DNA of 64,000 bases, taken from Ornithinibacillus caprae (GTDB lineage: Bacteria > Bacillota > Bacilli > Bacillales > Amphibacillaceae). Shown here piece by piece: positions 33,793-43,230 of this stretch; position 1 is the stretch's first letter; each line of letters begins with the position of its first letter. Location of the stretch: the NCBI RefSeq assembly GCF_009728145.1, contig NZ_WOCA01000017.1:23205-87204 (forward strand), in the 5' to 3' direction. The notes under the pieces were generated by a model. The model ran no database searches. It was not told the DNA's origin and saw nothing but the letters and a program-made list of their open reading frames with translations. Made by a program: the position numbers and the translations under genes.

Positions 33793-36700
33793 CTGGACAA
33801 AAGAACAAGAGATGGCAATATATACTGAAGGTAGTGATGTCCTAGTAGCAGCTGCAGCAGGTTCTGGGAAGACTGCTGTTTTAGTTGAACGGATTATCCA
33901 AAAGCTACTTAAAAAAGAGAATCCAGTTGATATTGATTCCCTTCTTGTTGTTACATTTACTAATGCGGCAGCTCAAGAAATGCGTAATCGAGTTGGATTG
34001 GCTCTCGAAAAAGCGTTGGAAGAGGATCCAACATCTGTTCACTTAAAAAAGCAATTATCCTTACTACAACGTGCATCTATTTCAACCTTACATTCCTTTT
34101 GTTTGGATGTTGTGAAGCAATATGCATATCTATTAGATATTGATCCAGGTTTTCGCATAGCGAATGATATGGAAGCAGACCTCATGCAACAAGAAGTGAT
34201 GGATGATTTATTTGAAGAATGGTACGGAGCACAAGGGGATGCACAAGAACGTTTCTTCGCTGTTGTAGATCGATTTTCTAGTGATCGAAGTGACAATGAT
34301 GTGGAGGATTTAGTACTTGATCTTTACACCTTTGCGATTCAAAATCCTTGGCCAGAAGAGTGGCTCGACCAATTAGCTGCGGTCTATCAAATCCCTGAAG
34401 ACTGGCAAGAAGAGGATTTAAGTTGGCTAGATATTATTAAACAAGAGGTTAAAAATACCTTTGCGGCGATCCAGCAAGAAGTAAATCTGGCATTTACACT
34501 TACCCAAGACCCAGATGGGCCACAGCAATATATAGAGGCGATTGAATCAGATATGGAGATGCTGAACCAAGCAAATGAATTACTCCACTCATGGGATGAT
34601 TTACAAGAACATGTGGCTACGAGTAAATTCAAAGCACTATCTCGCAAAAGTACCGAATGTGATGAAGCAAAGAAAAAGAAGGTACAAGCTTTAAGGAACA
34701 ATTATAAAAAGCGTTGGGAAAAAATGCAAAAAGGGTGGTTTAGTCGTAAGCTATCCAATCACATTGAGGATATGCGTGAAATAGCACCTGTTATTAAATC
34801 GTTAACAGAATTGGTTAAAGTGTTTAAGGAGCGTTTTACCAAATTAAAAAAAGAAAAAGCTGTAGTTGATTTCTCTGATTTAGAGCATTACTGTTTACAA
34901 TTACTAGTGGATGAAACGTCAACTCCTGAAAAACCTAAGCCATCAACGGTAGCAAGAAATCTTCAAAATCAATTTAGTGAATTACTAGTAGATGAGTATC
35001 AAGACACGAACTTAGTACAAGAGACGATTCTAACCTTAATTAGTGACCAAATTGGACCAGGAAATATGTTCATGGTTGGTGATGTGAAGCAAAGTATTTA
35101 TCGTTTCCGTCATGCTGAGCCTACATTATTCATAGAAAAATATAAACGTTTTGCCAATGAAGATCATGTCGCAAAACGAATTGATTTAGCAAGTAACTTT
35201 AGAAGTCGCGAACTTGTATTAACTGGTACAAATTATATTTTTAGACAAATCCTAGATGAAGAGCTAGGGGAGATCAACTATGATAAAGATGCAGAGCTGA
35301 TCTATGGGAATAAGATGTATGATTCTCTCCCATATTCAGAACCAAATCCAGAATTAATCATTATTGATCGTCAAAAGCCGGAAGAAAAAGACGATAAAGA
35401 GACTTCTGGAGAAGAGGAAAATTTCCTTGATTTAGAGAAGGCTCAGCTTGAAGCACGAGCATATGCAGAAAAAATTAAGGGATGGATCGGCCAGAAGGAC
35501 AAGGAACCATTACAAGTAGTAGATAAAGCTACGCAAACTCAGCGTGATGTTCAATATCGTGATATTGTTATTCTACTTCGGTCCATGACCTGGGCTCCAA
35601 CAATCGTGGATGAACTGAAGAAGCAGGGTATCCCAGTCTATGCAGAGCTATCAACTGGGTACTTTGAGGCGATTGAAGTGAAAATCATGCTAAGCTTTTT
35701 GAAAATCATCGACAACCCAAGACAGGATATTCCATTAGCATCGGTACTGAAATCACCAATAGTGGGACTTGATGAAAATGACTTAGCAACCATTCGTTTA
35801 GCAGATCGAAAGCATACGTATTATGATGCATTACAAGCATATAAACGGGAAAACCAAGGTGAATTAGCAGACAAAATTTCACGTTTCATCGATCAATTGG
35901 AACAGTTCCGACTAGCATCAAGACAAGGAGCACTATCCGAATTGATTTGGCAAATTTATCGTGAAACTGGTTACTATGACTTTGTAGGTGGAATGCCAGG
36001 TGGGCGTCAACGACAGGCTAATTTACGGGCATTATATGACCGTGCAAGAAGCTATGAAACTACCTCATTCCGTGGATTATTCCGTTTCTTGCGTTTTATC
36101 GAGCGGATGGAAGAACGCGGAGATGACTTAGGAGCAGCAAGAGCACTAAGTGAACAGGAAGATGTTGTACGGATCATGACCATTCATAAGAGTAAAGGGT
36201 TGGAGTTTCCAGTCGTTATTGTCGGGGCTATGGAAAAACAATTTAACCAGATGGACCTTAACAAACGATACTTGTTGCATAAAGATTTAGGATTTGCAAG
36301 TAAGTTTATTGATCCTGTTAAGCGTTTAACGTATCCGACGATATACTTTGACGCAATGCGACAGGAAAAGAAGCGGGAATTATTAGCGGAAGAAATGCGT
36401 GTGCTTTATGTTGCTCTGACTAGAGCAAAAGAAAAGCTCGTAATGATTGGAAACGTGGATTCCTTAGAAAAAAAATTAGATAAATGGCAATCGATGCTGG
36501 ATCATTCTGAGTGGATATTGCCAGCTCACTTTCGGATTGAATCCAAATCGTATATGGACTGGGTTGGTCCTGCCTTAATTCGTCATCAAGAAACAGACAT
36601 ATTACGAACTGAGGAGTTACAGGATGCAGTATTAGAGGAAATTCGAATTGACCCATCTAGATGGGATGTTTCAATTATCCATGGAAGTGATTTAACGAAT

Positions 36701-37519
36701 TTAGATGAATCTATAGAAGAAACAGATAAGCAGCTTAAGGAGAGGATTACTAATTGGCAACCGATTGATGTGAAGGATGACTCGTTAGATGCTTATGTTG
36801 AGGAGAGACTTTCTTATACGTATCCTTATGAAGAAGCAGCAAAATCACGTGTCAAACAAACAGTTACAGAGGTTAAGCGCCAGCGTGAGGTAAAGGATGA
36901 ATATAGTGCAGAGCAACTAATTACTCCTTTTCAAGCACCAATTGTGAAAAAGCCTGTGTTTATGCAAAAGGAAAAAAAATTGTCTGCTGCTGAGCGAGGA
37001 ACCGCGATGCATACCGTCATGCAGCATATTCCTTTTACTAATAAAATGAATGAAGCAGAGATTTCGGAGTTCATAGAGAGTTTGGTTGAAAAAGAAATCC
37101 TGTTAAGACAAGAAGCAGATAGTATTGATATTACCGCAATTGAGAAATTTTTTGAAACCAAGATTGCAGAATATATGCTAGACCAAGCAACGATTTACCG
37201 AGAGGTTCCATTTAGTATTACATTACCAGCTAAGGAAGTATACGCTAACTGGAAAAGTGAAACAAATGAACAAATTTTGCTTCAAGGTGTTCTTGACTGT
37301 GTCATTCCAAAAGAGGATGGCTGGATTATTTTAGATTACAAAACCGATGCAATAACAGGTGAAATAACCGAAGAGTTAATTGAAAAGCTAACGAAAAGAT
37401 ATGAAACACAACTGAGCCTTTACCGATATGCCTTAGAACGCATTTGGAAACAACCGGTTAAGGAAACGTACTTGTATTTCTTTACTAAGCAATTACTAGT
37501 AAAGGCTTCAATAGATTAA
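33785..37519 (+). CDS. addA: ATP-dependent helicase/nuclease subunit AddA
   Basis: A 1244-residue UvrD/PcrA-type helicase fused to a RecB-like nuclease. Walker A AAAGSGKTAVL (residues about 20-30), motif Ia TFTNAAAQEMRNR, motif II VDEYQDTN, VMTIHKSKGLEFPVV and VALTRAKEKL (motif VI), and the C-terminal nuclease motif ILDYKTD are all intact. AddA supplies the 3'-5' motor. With AddB it forms the complete complex. A perfect terminator follows. In B. subtilis sbcD and sbcC come next; here a repeat array does. Confidence 0.96.
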   Translation: MVNWTKEQEMAIYTEGSDVLVAAAAGSGKTAVLVERIIQKLLKKENPVDIDSLLVVTFTNAAAQEMRNRVGLALEKALEEDPTSVHLKKQLSLLQRASISTLHSFCLDVVKQYAYLLDIDPGFRIANDMEADLMQQEVMDDLFEEWYGAQGDAQERFFAVVDRFSSDRSDNDVEDLVLDLYTFAIQNPWPEEWLDQLAAVYQIPEDWQEEDLSWLDIIKQEVKNTFAAIQQEVNLAFTLTQDPDGPQQYIEAIESDMEMLNQANELLHSWDDLQEHVATSKFKALSRKSTECDEAKKKKVQALRNNYKKRWEKMQKGWFSRKLSNHIEDMREIAPVIKSLTELVKVFKERFTKLKKEKAVVDFSDLEHYCLQLLVDETSTPEKPKPSTVARNLQNQFSELLVDEYQDTNLVQETILTLISDQIGPGNMFMVGDVKQSIYRFRHAEPTLFIEKYKRFANEDHVAKRIDLASNFRSRELVLTGTNYIFRQILDEELGEINYDKDAELIYGNKMYDSLPYSEPNPELIIIDRQKPEEKDDKETSGEEENFLDLEKAQLEARAYAEKIKGWIGQKDKEPLQVVDKATQTQRDVQYRDIVILLRSMTWAPTIVDELKKQGIPVYAELSTGYFEAIEVKIMLSFLKIIDNPRQDIPLASVLKSPIVGLDENDLATIRLADRKHTYYDALQAYKRENQGELADKISRFIDQLEQFRLASRQGALSELIWQIYRETGYYDFVGGMPGGRQRQANLRALYDRARSYETTSFRGLFRFLRFIERMEERGDDLGAARALSEQEDVVRIMTIHKSKGLEFPVVIVGAMEKQFNQMDLNKRYLLHKDLGFASKFIDPVKRLTYPTIYFDAMRQEKKRELLAEEMRVLYVALTRAKEKLVMIGNVDSLEKKLDKWQSMLDHSEWILPAHFRIESKSYMDWVGPALIRHQETDILRTEELQDAVLEEIRIDPSRWDVSIIHGSDLTNLDESIEETDKQLKERITNWQPIDVKDDSLDAYVEERLSYTYPYEEAAKSRVKQTVTEVKRQREVKDEYSAEQLITPFQAPIVKKPVFMQKEKKLSAAERGTAMHTVMQHIPFTNKMNEAEISEFIESLVEKEILLRQEADSIDITAIEKFFETKIAEYMLDQATIYREVPFSITLPAKEVYANWKSETNEQILLQGVLDCVIPKEDGWIILDYKTDAITGEITEELIEKLTKRYETQLSLYRYALERIWKQPVKETYLYFFTKQLLVKASID

Positions 37520-37526
37520 TATTATC

Positions 37527-37561
37527 AAAACTGGACCTTCCCTGAATGGTCCAGTTTTTTT
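37527..37561 (+). terminator. terminator of addBA
   Basis: AAAACTGGACC pairs with GGTCCAGTTTT around a 10-base loop, followed by TTTT. Confidence 0.9.
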
Positions 37562-37587
37562 AGTAGGAAAGTATAGACTTTCCTTAT

Positions 37588-37650
37588 ATTTCATAAGCGC
37601 AACTAAGGCTTTTGCCAAGCCATTATGGCATAAGCCAAGTTTTCTAATAC
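37588..37650. repeat. dispersed short element (family D), copy 1
   Basis: ATAAGCGCAACTAAGGCTTTTGCCAAGCC-like sequence (quoted in parts: ATAAGCGCAACTAAGG, CTTTTGCC) recurs inverted at about 46205-46255. It contains an internal hairpin GGCTTTTGCCAAGCC / GGCATAAGCC. Non-coding. Confidence 0.5.
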
Positions 37651-37710
37651 AGCTAATTGTACTAACCCAACAGGTTAATGTAATAGTAGGTGTAGATTAA
37701 GATTGGATCA

Positions 37711-38266
37711 AAACGGTAACTCATCGGTGTGATGAGTGCCCAAATGCCCATCGAAAAATTCAAAACGGTAACTCATTGGTGTGATGAGTGCCCAAATGCT
37801 CATCGGAAAACGTAAAACGGTAACTCATTGGTGTGATGAGTGCCCAAATGCTCATCGGAAAACGTAAAACGGTAACTCATCGGTGTTATGAGTGCCCAAA
37901 CGCCCATCGAAAAATTCAAAACGGTAACTCATTGGTGTGATGAGTGCCCAAACGCTGATCGGAAAACGTAAAACGGTAACTCATCGAAGTGATGAGTGCC
38001 CAAATGCTCATCGGAAAACGCAAAACGGTAACTCATCGGTGTGATGAGTGCCCAAACGCTGATCGGAAAACGTAAAACGGTAACTCATCGGTGTGATGAG
38101 AGCCCAAATGCTGATCGGAAAACGTAAAACGGTAACTCATCGGTGTGATGAGTGCCCAAATGCTCATCGGAAAACACAAAACGGTAACTCATTGAAGTGA
38201 TGAGAGCCCAAACGCTGATCGGAAAACACAAAACGGTAACTCATCGTTGTTATGAGTGAGTAACTA
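37711..38266. repeat. 52-bp tandem repeat array, 11 copies (family B, array 2)
   Basis: Eleven units start AAACGGTAACTCAT at 37711 and then every 52 bases to 38231. The unit is AACGGTAACTCAT-N7-ATGAGTGCCCAAAyG followed by a linker CTCATCGGAAAACGTA. Besides CTCAT/ATGAG, many units allow an alternative pairing GATGAG/CTCATC between the second arm and the linker, so two mutually exclusive hairpins are possible. The core is shared with the array at 27566-27996 but the linker is not, which suggests homogenisation within an array. It sits at the junction where synteny with B. subtilis breaks. Confidence 0.95.
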
Positions 38267-38331
38267 CAAACTTTGTAAATGAACAGACAGATTAATAGTA
38301 TCTAAAAAAGGAATTTTCTAAACTTTACTTC

Positions 38332-38353
38332 TATTTTATTGTCAGATAAAATA
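38332..38353. promoter_or_regulatory. inverted repeat upstream of ABC cassette, possible operator
   Basis: TATTTTAT-tgtcag-ATAAAATA is a perfect 8-bp inverted repeat 66 bases before the first ABC permease gene. TTGTCA within it (38339-38344) could be a -35 box, with TAAATA 18 bases further as a weak -10. The regulator is unknown. Confidence 0.35.
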
Positions 38354-38418
38354 AATAGAAAGTAAATATTTTCTAATTGATAAAGGTAGAGATATACATA
38401 TAAAAGGGGAAGCTAGAA

Positions 38419-39630
38419 ATGAATATATCCTTATTGAAGCATGAATTTGCTGTCATGAGTAAAAGCAAAAAAAATGTACTATTTATCATTTCTCTGACAG
38501 TACTACTCTTCTGTTATTGTCTATTAATTCTTCCGAATACAGAAACCCCAGACTCATTTGATCCCAAAACATTGAGTATTGATTTAGAGGAACTAGCAGC
38601 TACCCAGGAAGCTAGAGAGGCTAGAGGAGCAACTGGTATTATTTTAATGACTGGTCAACCTCACTATGCGATGAACGACTTTTATTACAATATACATAAA
38701 AAAATGATTACAGCGTATGAAGATAACGACTTTAAACGGTTCATAAGCTTACGAACGCATTACTATGAAAGGGATATGAATAACTTCTTTAATGAACAGA
38801 TCCAAAATATAACGCAATCACCATTTCCAATAAAAGATGTAACGCACCTCTATAACCAAACATTACTAAGATATCAAGGATATTTGAATGCAGACTTTCC
38901 CTTGACCTATGCTGTAGTGGAGCAGAAAACAGCTCTACAAACGATACACAATTTCTTACTGGGACCAGCGATATTTTTAATCATGTTTTGTGCAATCTAC
39001 TTTAGTTGTGATGTATTAGTACGAGATAAATATAATCAAACCGTCCTGCAGGGTATGCCAATTTCATGGTATCGTATGCTCAATGGTAAAACAATTGTTG
39101 CTTTCTTCTACACATTAGTTGTTCTTTCCTTATTATTAATTCTTGGTATTTTTATTTTGTCTATCCAATTTGGTATAGGATCCTTAGAAATACCTGTTCC
39201 AATTAAAGTAGAAAATTGGGATTTTACACTAGATGAATATGAAGTTACTACGATCGCAAGCTTTTTCTTGAATTCTATTATTTTCATTCCAATTCTTGTA
39301 TACCTGTTTATTCGTTTAAATATTTTACTTAGCCTGTTTTTTAAGAACCAATGGCTAGTTTTAATGGTTAGTACGATTCTATTATTCTCTGAGTTTATCT
39401 ATTATACAAGAAGTACAAGAGAGTTATTTGGGATTGAAATTAGTAATCTTCCACAAACGTATTTTCAGTTTGGAAAAGTAGTGACAGGGGAGAAAAATTT
39501 TCTTGTTAACTTAGAAACGATTACAGACTCAAAGGGTATTTTAGTATTACTATTAACTATAATTGCTATCGAAATTGTATTATTTGCTGTTTCACGTATC
39601 ATTAATAAACGTCGATTTTTTAGCAAATAA
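38419..39630 (+). CDS. ABC-2 type transporter permease, subunit 1
   Basis: A 403-residue membrane protein: one N-terminal helix (about 20-40), a long external domain (about 45-180), then five or six C-terminal helices (about 190-395). This is the ABC-2/NatB-like permease plan. GGGGAAGC precedes the ATG. It is followed at 35 bases by a second permease with the same plan, then an ATPase and a lipoprotein gene, which together form one operon. The substrate is unknown; export of a peptide or self-protection are possibilities. Confidence 0.78.
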   Translation: MNISLLKHEFAVMSKSKKNVLFIISLTVLLFCYCLLILPNTETPDSFDPKTLSIDLEELAATQEAREARGATGIILMTGQPHYAMNDFYYNIHKKMITAYEDNDFKRFISLRTHYYERDMNNFFNEQIQNITQSPFPIKDVTHLYNQTLLRYQGYLNADFPLTYAVVEQKTALQTIHNFLLGPAIFLIMFCAIYFSCDVLVRDKYNQTVLQGMPISWYRMLNGKTIVAFFYTLVVLSLLLILGIFILSIQFGIGSLEIPVPIKVENWDFTLDEYEVTTIASFFLNSIIFIPILVYLFIRLNILLSLFFKNQWLVLMVSTILLFSEFIYYTRSTRELFGIEISNLPQTYFQFGKVVTGEKNFLVNLETITDSKGILVLLLTIIAIEIVLFAVSRIINKRRFFSK

Positions 39631-39665
39631 ATCAAAAAATAACTAGTTATAGGTAGGTTACGACT

Positions 39666-40811
39666 ATGTTTTGGAAGTATGTTTTGTTTGAATCAAAATT
39701 ATTAATACGCAATCGTAAGCTTTGGTTTTTGGGATTAATTATAATCCTGTTTTTCCCAATCTATTTTTTGTATTATAGTCAATCCGATCCAGAGTCTTTA
39801 GAGGATCAAAAGAAATATGAAGCAGGAATTATTAGTTCGATATTTAATCAATTTCCTGAGGATCAACGAGATACGTCTGAAGGAAATGAAGTGTATGATT
39901 TGATCTCAGAGCAATCTTCATTAGTTAACATGCAGGTGTACTACTTATCACAAGGAAAGAATACGGAAGCGTATATTGAGAGTGGGTTAAGAGTAAATGA
40001 ACTTCGGTTAGAAGTGCATGAACTTGGGAATAAAGGGATACCAGATCATCTTGTTATGCCTAAGGAAGAAATCTTGAAGGAGGATGCACTGTTAACGTAT
40101 ATTCAAAAACATGATATTCCTTTACAACCAGACACGATCGTTGCCAGTAATTATCTAATCGTTGCTTTAAATACGTTCAGTGGTATCCTGTTTTTTATCT
40201 ATGTATTAATTAGTGGAAGTGAAATTCTCTTATATGAACAGCGCCATCGAACCGTAGTAAATGGATTTCCATTATCGTTCAATACCAAAATCCATAGTAA
40301 GATCATGATTCATTTTCTACATACAATCATCTTTTTACTGATCGGTTTATTAGTTGGAGGTTTGTATGCTGCAAAAGAAGCGGGATTTGGGGATTTTACT
40401 TATCCAGTTTTAATCTATCAAAATGGTAGCTATGAAGCGATTTCCACTCTAAGCTATTTACTGCACACATTACTAGCAATAGCAGTTATTACGCTTATGG
40501 CTCTGTATCTTTCCATTCTATTAAACATGATATTTAATAATGCTTATGCAAATGTGTTAATCGGTTTAGGAATTTTTTTAATCCCTCATTTATTGGTAAA
40601 CATTCGGGTCGATTCACAGTTATTTCATCCCCTAACATATATCGATTTTGCAAATGTACTGTCTGGGGATTTATCGGTCAAATTAGAGAATGCACAAATA
40701 GATTACTGGCATGCAATATTTTGGCTAGTTATTTTAATCTTACTTATTTTGACTATTATTACGGTCGTAAATCGCTTTATATATTTTAAGAGAAAAGAGG
40801 CGAATGAGTGA
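39666..40811 (+). CDS. ABC-2 type transporter permease, subunit 2
   Basis: A 381-residue protein with an N-terminal helix (about 17-37), an external domain (about 40-160) and C-terminal helices (about 165-375). It has the same topology as the preceding gene although sequence identity looks low, consistent with a heterodimeric transporter. Its stop overlaps the ATPase start by 4 bases (ATGA-type), so they are coupled. Confidence 0.78.
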   Translation: MFWKYVLFESKLLIRNRKLWFLGLIIILFFPIYFLYYSQSDPESLEDQKKYEAGIISSIFNQFPEDQRDTSEGNEVYDLISEQSSLVNMQVYYLSQGKNTEAYIESGLRVNELRLEVHELGNKGIPDHLVMPKEEILKEDALLTYIQKHDIPLQPDTIVASNYLIVALNTFSGILFFIYVLISGSEILLYEQRHRTVVNGFPLSFNTKIHSKIMIHFLHTIIFLLIGLLVGGLYAAKEAGFGDFTYPVLIYQNGSYEAISTLSYLLHTLLAIAVITLMALYLSILLNMIFNNAYANVLIGLGIFLIPHLLVNIRVDSQLFHPLTYIDFANVLSGDLSVKLENAQIDYWHAIFWLVILILLILTIITVVNRFIYFKRKEANE

Positions 40812-41704
40812 TGTTAGAGTTAAAGAAAATATCCGTTGCATATAAAGATAAAAAAGTATTGGATAACCTCTCGTTTACCGCTCATGAAGGAGAAATAATT
40901 GGTGTCGTTGCTCCAAATGGTACGGGGAAAACAACTCTATTTAATGTGATGGCAAATTTCATTAAACCCAAAACTGGTGAAGTTATTTATAAAGAAAGAC
41001 ACACGTATAAATCCGAGAGAGCAGAGCTATTCATTCATAAAAATTTATCTACTTTCCCAGATCAAAGTGATTTGTTTGATGAATTAACAGGAATGGACCA
41101 TATGAAATTGTACGGGAGTATGTGGAAGAAATCAACAAAGCATATACAAGAAATAGTGGATTATTTACAAATGAATGATTATGTAAAACGTAAAGTACGT
41201 ACGTATTCGTTGGGGATGCGACAAAGGCTTTGTTTTGCCATGATGGTTGCTACAGATACTTCCATTATGTTGATGGATGAAGTGATGAATGGACTAGACG
41301 TATCTAATGTTGCATTAATTTCAAAGCGCTTAATTCAAATGAAAGAAGAAAAAAAATTAATATTTGTTGCCTCTCATTTACTAGAGAATCTGGATTTATA
41401 CGCAGATCGTGTCATCTTTTTAAAAGACGGGAATATTATTCACGAACAACGTTTTCATGGAGAAACAGAGGACTACATTAAACTTGAAATAGAGCATGAT
41501 CAATATGAAAAGTTGAAAAATATGCTGCCTGCAAACCATATGTATATTGCGAATCATATTCTTTGTTTACCACTTAAAGGCATGAACATATCAGAGCAAA
41601 CGAAGTGGATTGAAAATCTACTAGATTTTAATGAAAAGGAACTTACAATAGGGCCACTTGGGACGGTGGAATATTATGAAAAGTATTATCTGGAAAATGA
41701 ATAA
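40808..41704 (+). CDS. ABC transporter ATP-binding protein
   Basis: A 298-residue ATPase. Walker A is APNGTGKT (about residues 34-41), the signature is YSLGMRQRL (a LSGGQ variant frequent in ABC-2 exporters), Walker B is IMLMDEVMNGLD: the usual Glu after Asp is present but followed by Val rather than Pro. A C-terminal extension of about 90 residues (from about 210) is typical of CcmA/NatA-like exporters. It drives the two preceding permeases. Confidence 0.88.
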   Translation: MMLELKKISVAYKDKKVLDNLSFTAHEGEIIGVVAPNGTGKTTLFNVMANFIKPKTGEVIYKERHTYKSERAELFIHKNLSTFPDQSDLFDELTGMDHMKLYGSMWKKSTKHIQEIVDYLQMNDYVKRKVRTYSLGMRQRLCFAMMVATDTSIMLMDEVMNGLDVSNVALISKRLIQMKEEKKLIFVASHLLENLDLYADRVIFLKDGNIIHEQRFHGETEDYIKLEIEHDQYEKLKNMLPANHMYIANHILCLPLKGMNISEQTKWIENLLDFNEKELTIGPLGTVEYYEKYYLENE

Positions 41705-42380
41705 AAAGATCATCCTGTTAATTCCCATTTTATTTATAGCAACTGGGTGTAGTGATGTGTTTCAGCTATCTCCATCTGAAAAAGTAAAAAGTTATGGAGA
41801 AAATTATGAAATTATTGGAAATGAAAAAGAAGAGTTACTTCAAGATGTGAGTGAGACAATCTTTGAGCACGGTGATCGTAGCAATTCACAAGCACAAGAA
41901 CACCATATTCCCGCATTAGATGTGAGGGAGACTTTTTCTGTACCAGAGGGAAGGTATCAAATTACGGGAAATATAACCGGTAATGTGTATATTCATGATG
42001 ATAAAGGTGTCTTAGTTTACCATAATATAGTTGGTAGCCCTTATGGTGTACCAGCTATTACGCTAGACATTAAAGATACCTATACGATTACGGTTGATGG
42101 TTTTGATCAAGTAGCTGTTATCCCCATCGAAACACAAATCCAGACAGAACTAACAGCGGGTATTTGGGAGGTAGGAATGGATATTGAAGCGGGGGATTAC
42201 ATTATAACTGGACCACATGGTGGAATTGGTTATGTACAGATTTTAGATACTAATGATGAAGCAAAAGTATATGAAGTGTTTGGTGGGGATTTTAGTTCAT
42301 CAAATAGTCACATTCAATTAAAAGAAGGACAAATCATACGTATTATAGGTATTTCAACGGTATACTTTCGGGCAGAGTAA
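41676..42380 (+). CDS. lipoprotein with two related beta domains, last gene of the ABC cassette
   Basis: A 234-residue lipoprotein. The signal MKSIIWKMNKKIILLIPILF ends in IATGC, the Cys being the lipid anchor. Two related beta-rich segments follow: one around VPEGRYQITGNITGNVYIHD (about residues 85-150) and one around DIEAGDYIITGPHGGIGYV (about 160-230), each with a charged-Gly turn, a G-rich strand and an LKEG or IKD turn. ATG 41676 (after GGTGGA) overlaps the ATPase gene by 29 bases; ATG 41697 is the alternative. It probably works at the outer membrane surface with the transporter. A terminator follows. Confidence 0.75.
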   Translation: MKSIIWKMNKKIILLIPILFIATGCSDVFQLSPSEKVKSYGENYEIIGNEKEELLQDVSETIFEHGDRSNSQAQEHHIPALDVRETFSVPEGRYQITGNITGNVYIHDDKGVLVYHNIVGSPYGVPAITLDIKDTYTITVDGFDQVAVIPIETQIQTELTAGIWEVGMDIEAGDYIITGPHGGIGYVQILDTNDEAKVYEVFGGDFSSSNSHIQLKEGQIIRIIGISTVYFRAE

Positions 42381-42405
42381 GGCAATCAAAATGGCAATAT
42401 AATAG

Positions 42406-42437
42406 GAGCTGGACCAAATTATGGTTCAGCTCTTTTT
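42406..42437 (+). terminator. terminator of the ABC cassette
   Basis: GAGCTGGACC pairs with GGTTCAGCTC (one G-T), followed by TTTTT. Confidence 0.88.
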
Positions 42438-42566
42438 GTCATTATTTTGTCAAAAATATTCAATTATGTAACTAATATCACACTTGGGTGTGATTAACTT
42501 CACTTTAGTGAGAAACGTTCCCAATTACTATAAGGGTAAGAAATATATAAGGAGGTTGATTTTCAG

Positions 42567-42740
42567 ATGCAGGAGCCAAAAAAAGTGATGGTCGAAGAAG
42601 AAGTAAGTAAAAATGAATCATTACACGAAGAATCATCAACTAAAGGAGCATTCGCCTCATCAATGATTTTCGTTGGAGGATTTACCTTATTATTGTATAT
42701 AGCAATCTATTGGTTATTTATGGTTAGAGTTGATATTTAA
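42567..42740 (+). CDS. cytochrome c oxidase subunit IIa (ba3 type)
   Basis: A 57-residue gene: a charged, acidic N-terminus of about 28 residues and one C-terminal membrane helix (SSMIFVGGFTLLLYIAIYWL). AAGGAGG precedes the ATG at 9 bases. It ends 14 bases before the CuA subunit gene. Size, topology and place match subunit IIa of Thermus-type ba3 oxidases, whose helix replaces the missing first helix of the short subunit II. Too short for many gene callers. Confidence 0.82.
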   Translation: MQEPKKVMVEEEVSKNESLHEESSTKGAFASSMIFVGGFTLLLYIAIYWLFMVRVDI

Positions 42741-42754
42741 AGGGGGAAGAAGTG

Positions 42755-43216
42755 ATGCATAAACATGAAAAAATATGGTTGATTTTAAGTACAGCAATGA
42801 TAGTTGGATTTTTCCTGTTTGCTGGTTACCAAACATTTGCATTACAAATGGGACCACCGAGTCACCAAGAAACGATCGATCCACAAAAAGTAGATGAAAC
42901 AGAACCATTTGATAATCCTGGAGTTTTTCAAACAGGTGAGAATGAGTACGAAGTGGTTATGACGCTTCAAATCTTTAGTTTTACTCCAAGCGAAATTGAA
43001 ATCCCTGCTGGTTCAGAAGTTACATTTACCATGACTTCTAAAGATGTAACACACGGATTTCAAATAGCTGGAACAAATGTAAATGCAATGGTAATGCCGG
43101 GATATGTTCAAAAGATTACCCAAACATTTAATGAACCTGGAGAATATTTAATCCTATGTAATGAGTACTGTGGTTCAGGTCACCAACTGATGGCTACTAC
43201 AATCACGGTTAAATAA
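42755..43216 (+). CDS. cytochrome c oxidase subunit II (ba3 type, CuA domain)
   Basis: A 153-residue protein with one N-terminal helix (about 8-29) and a CuA cupredoxin domain. CuA ligands: His100, Cys135, Glu137, Cys139, His143 and Met146 (CNEYCGSGHQLM). The single helix is the hallmark of B-family (ba3) oxidases; caa3 subunit II has two helices. It accepts electrons from cytochrome c at the outer face. The ATG at 42755 follows GGGGGAAG; GTG 42752 is also possible. Confidence 0.92.
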   Translation: MHKHEKIWLILSTAMIVGFFLFAGYQTFALQMGPPSHQETIDPQKVDETEPFDNPGVFQTGENEYEVVMTLQIFSFTPSEIEIPAGSEVTFTMTSKDVTHGFQIAGTNVNAMVMPGYVQKITQTFNEPGEYLILCNEYCGSGHQLMATTITVK

Positions 43217-43230
43217 AGGAGGGACGTCAA

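Noticed and set aside
34387..34701. 104-codon minus-strand frame rich in Cys and Ser
   Set aside because: Antisense shadow within addA.
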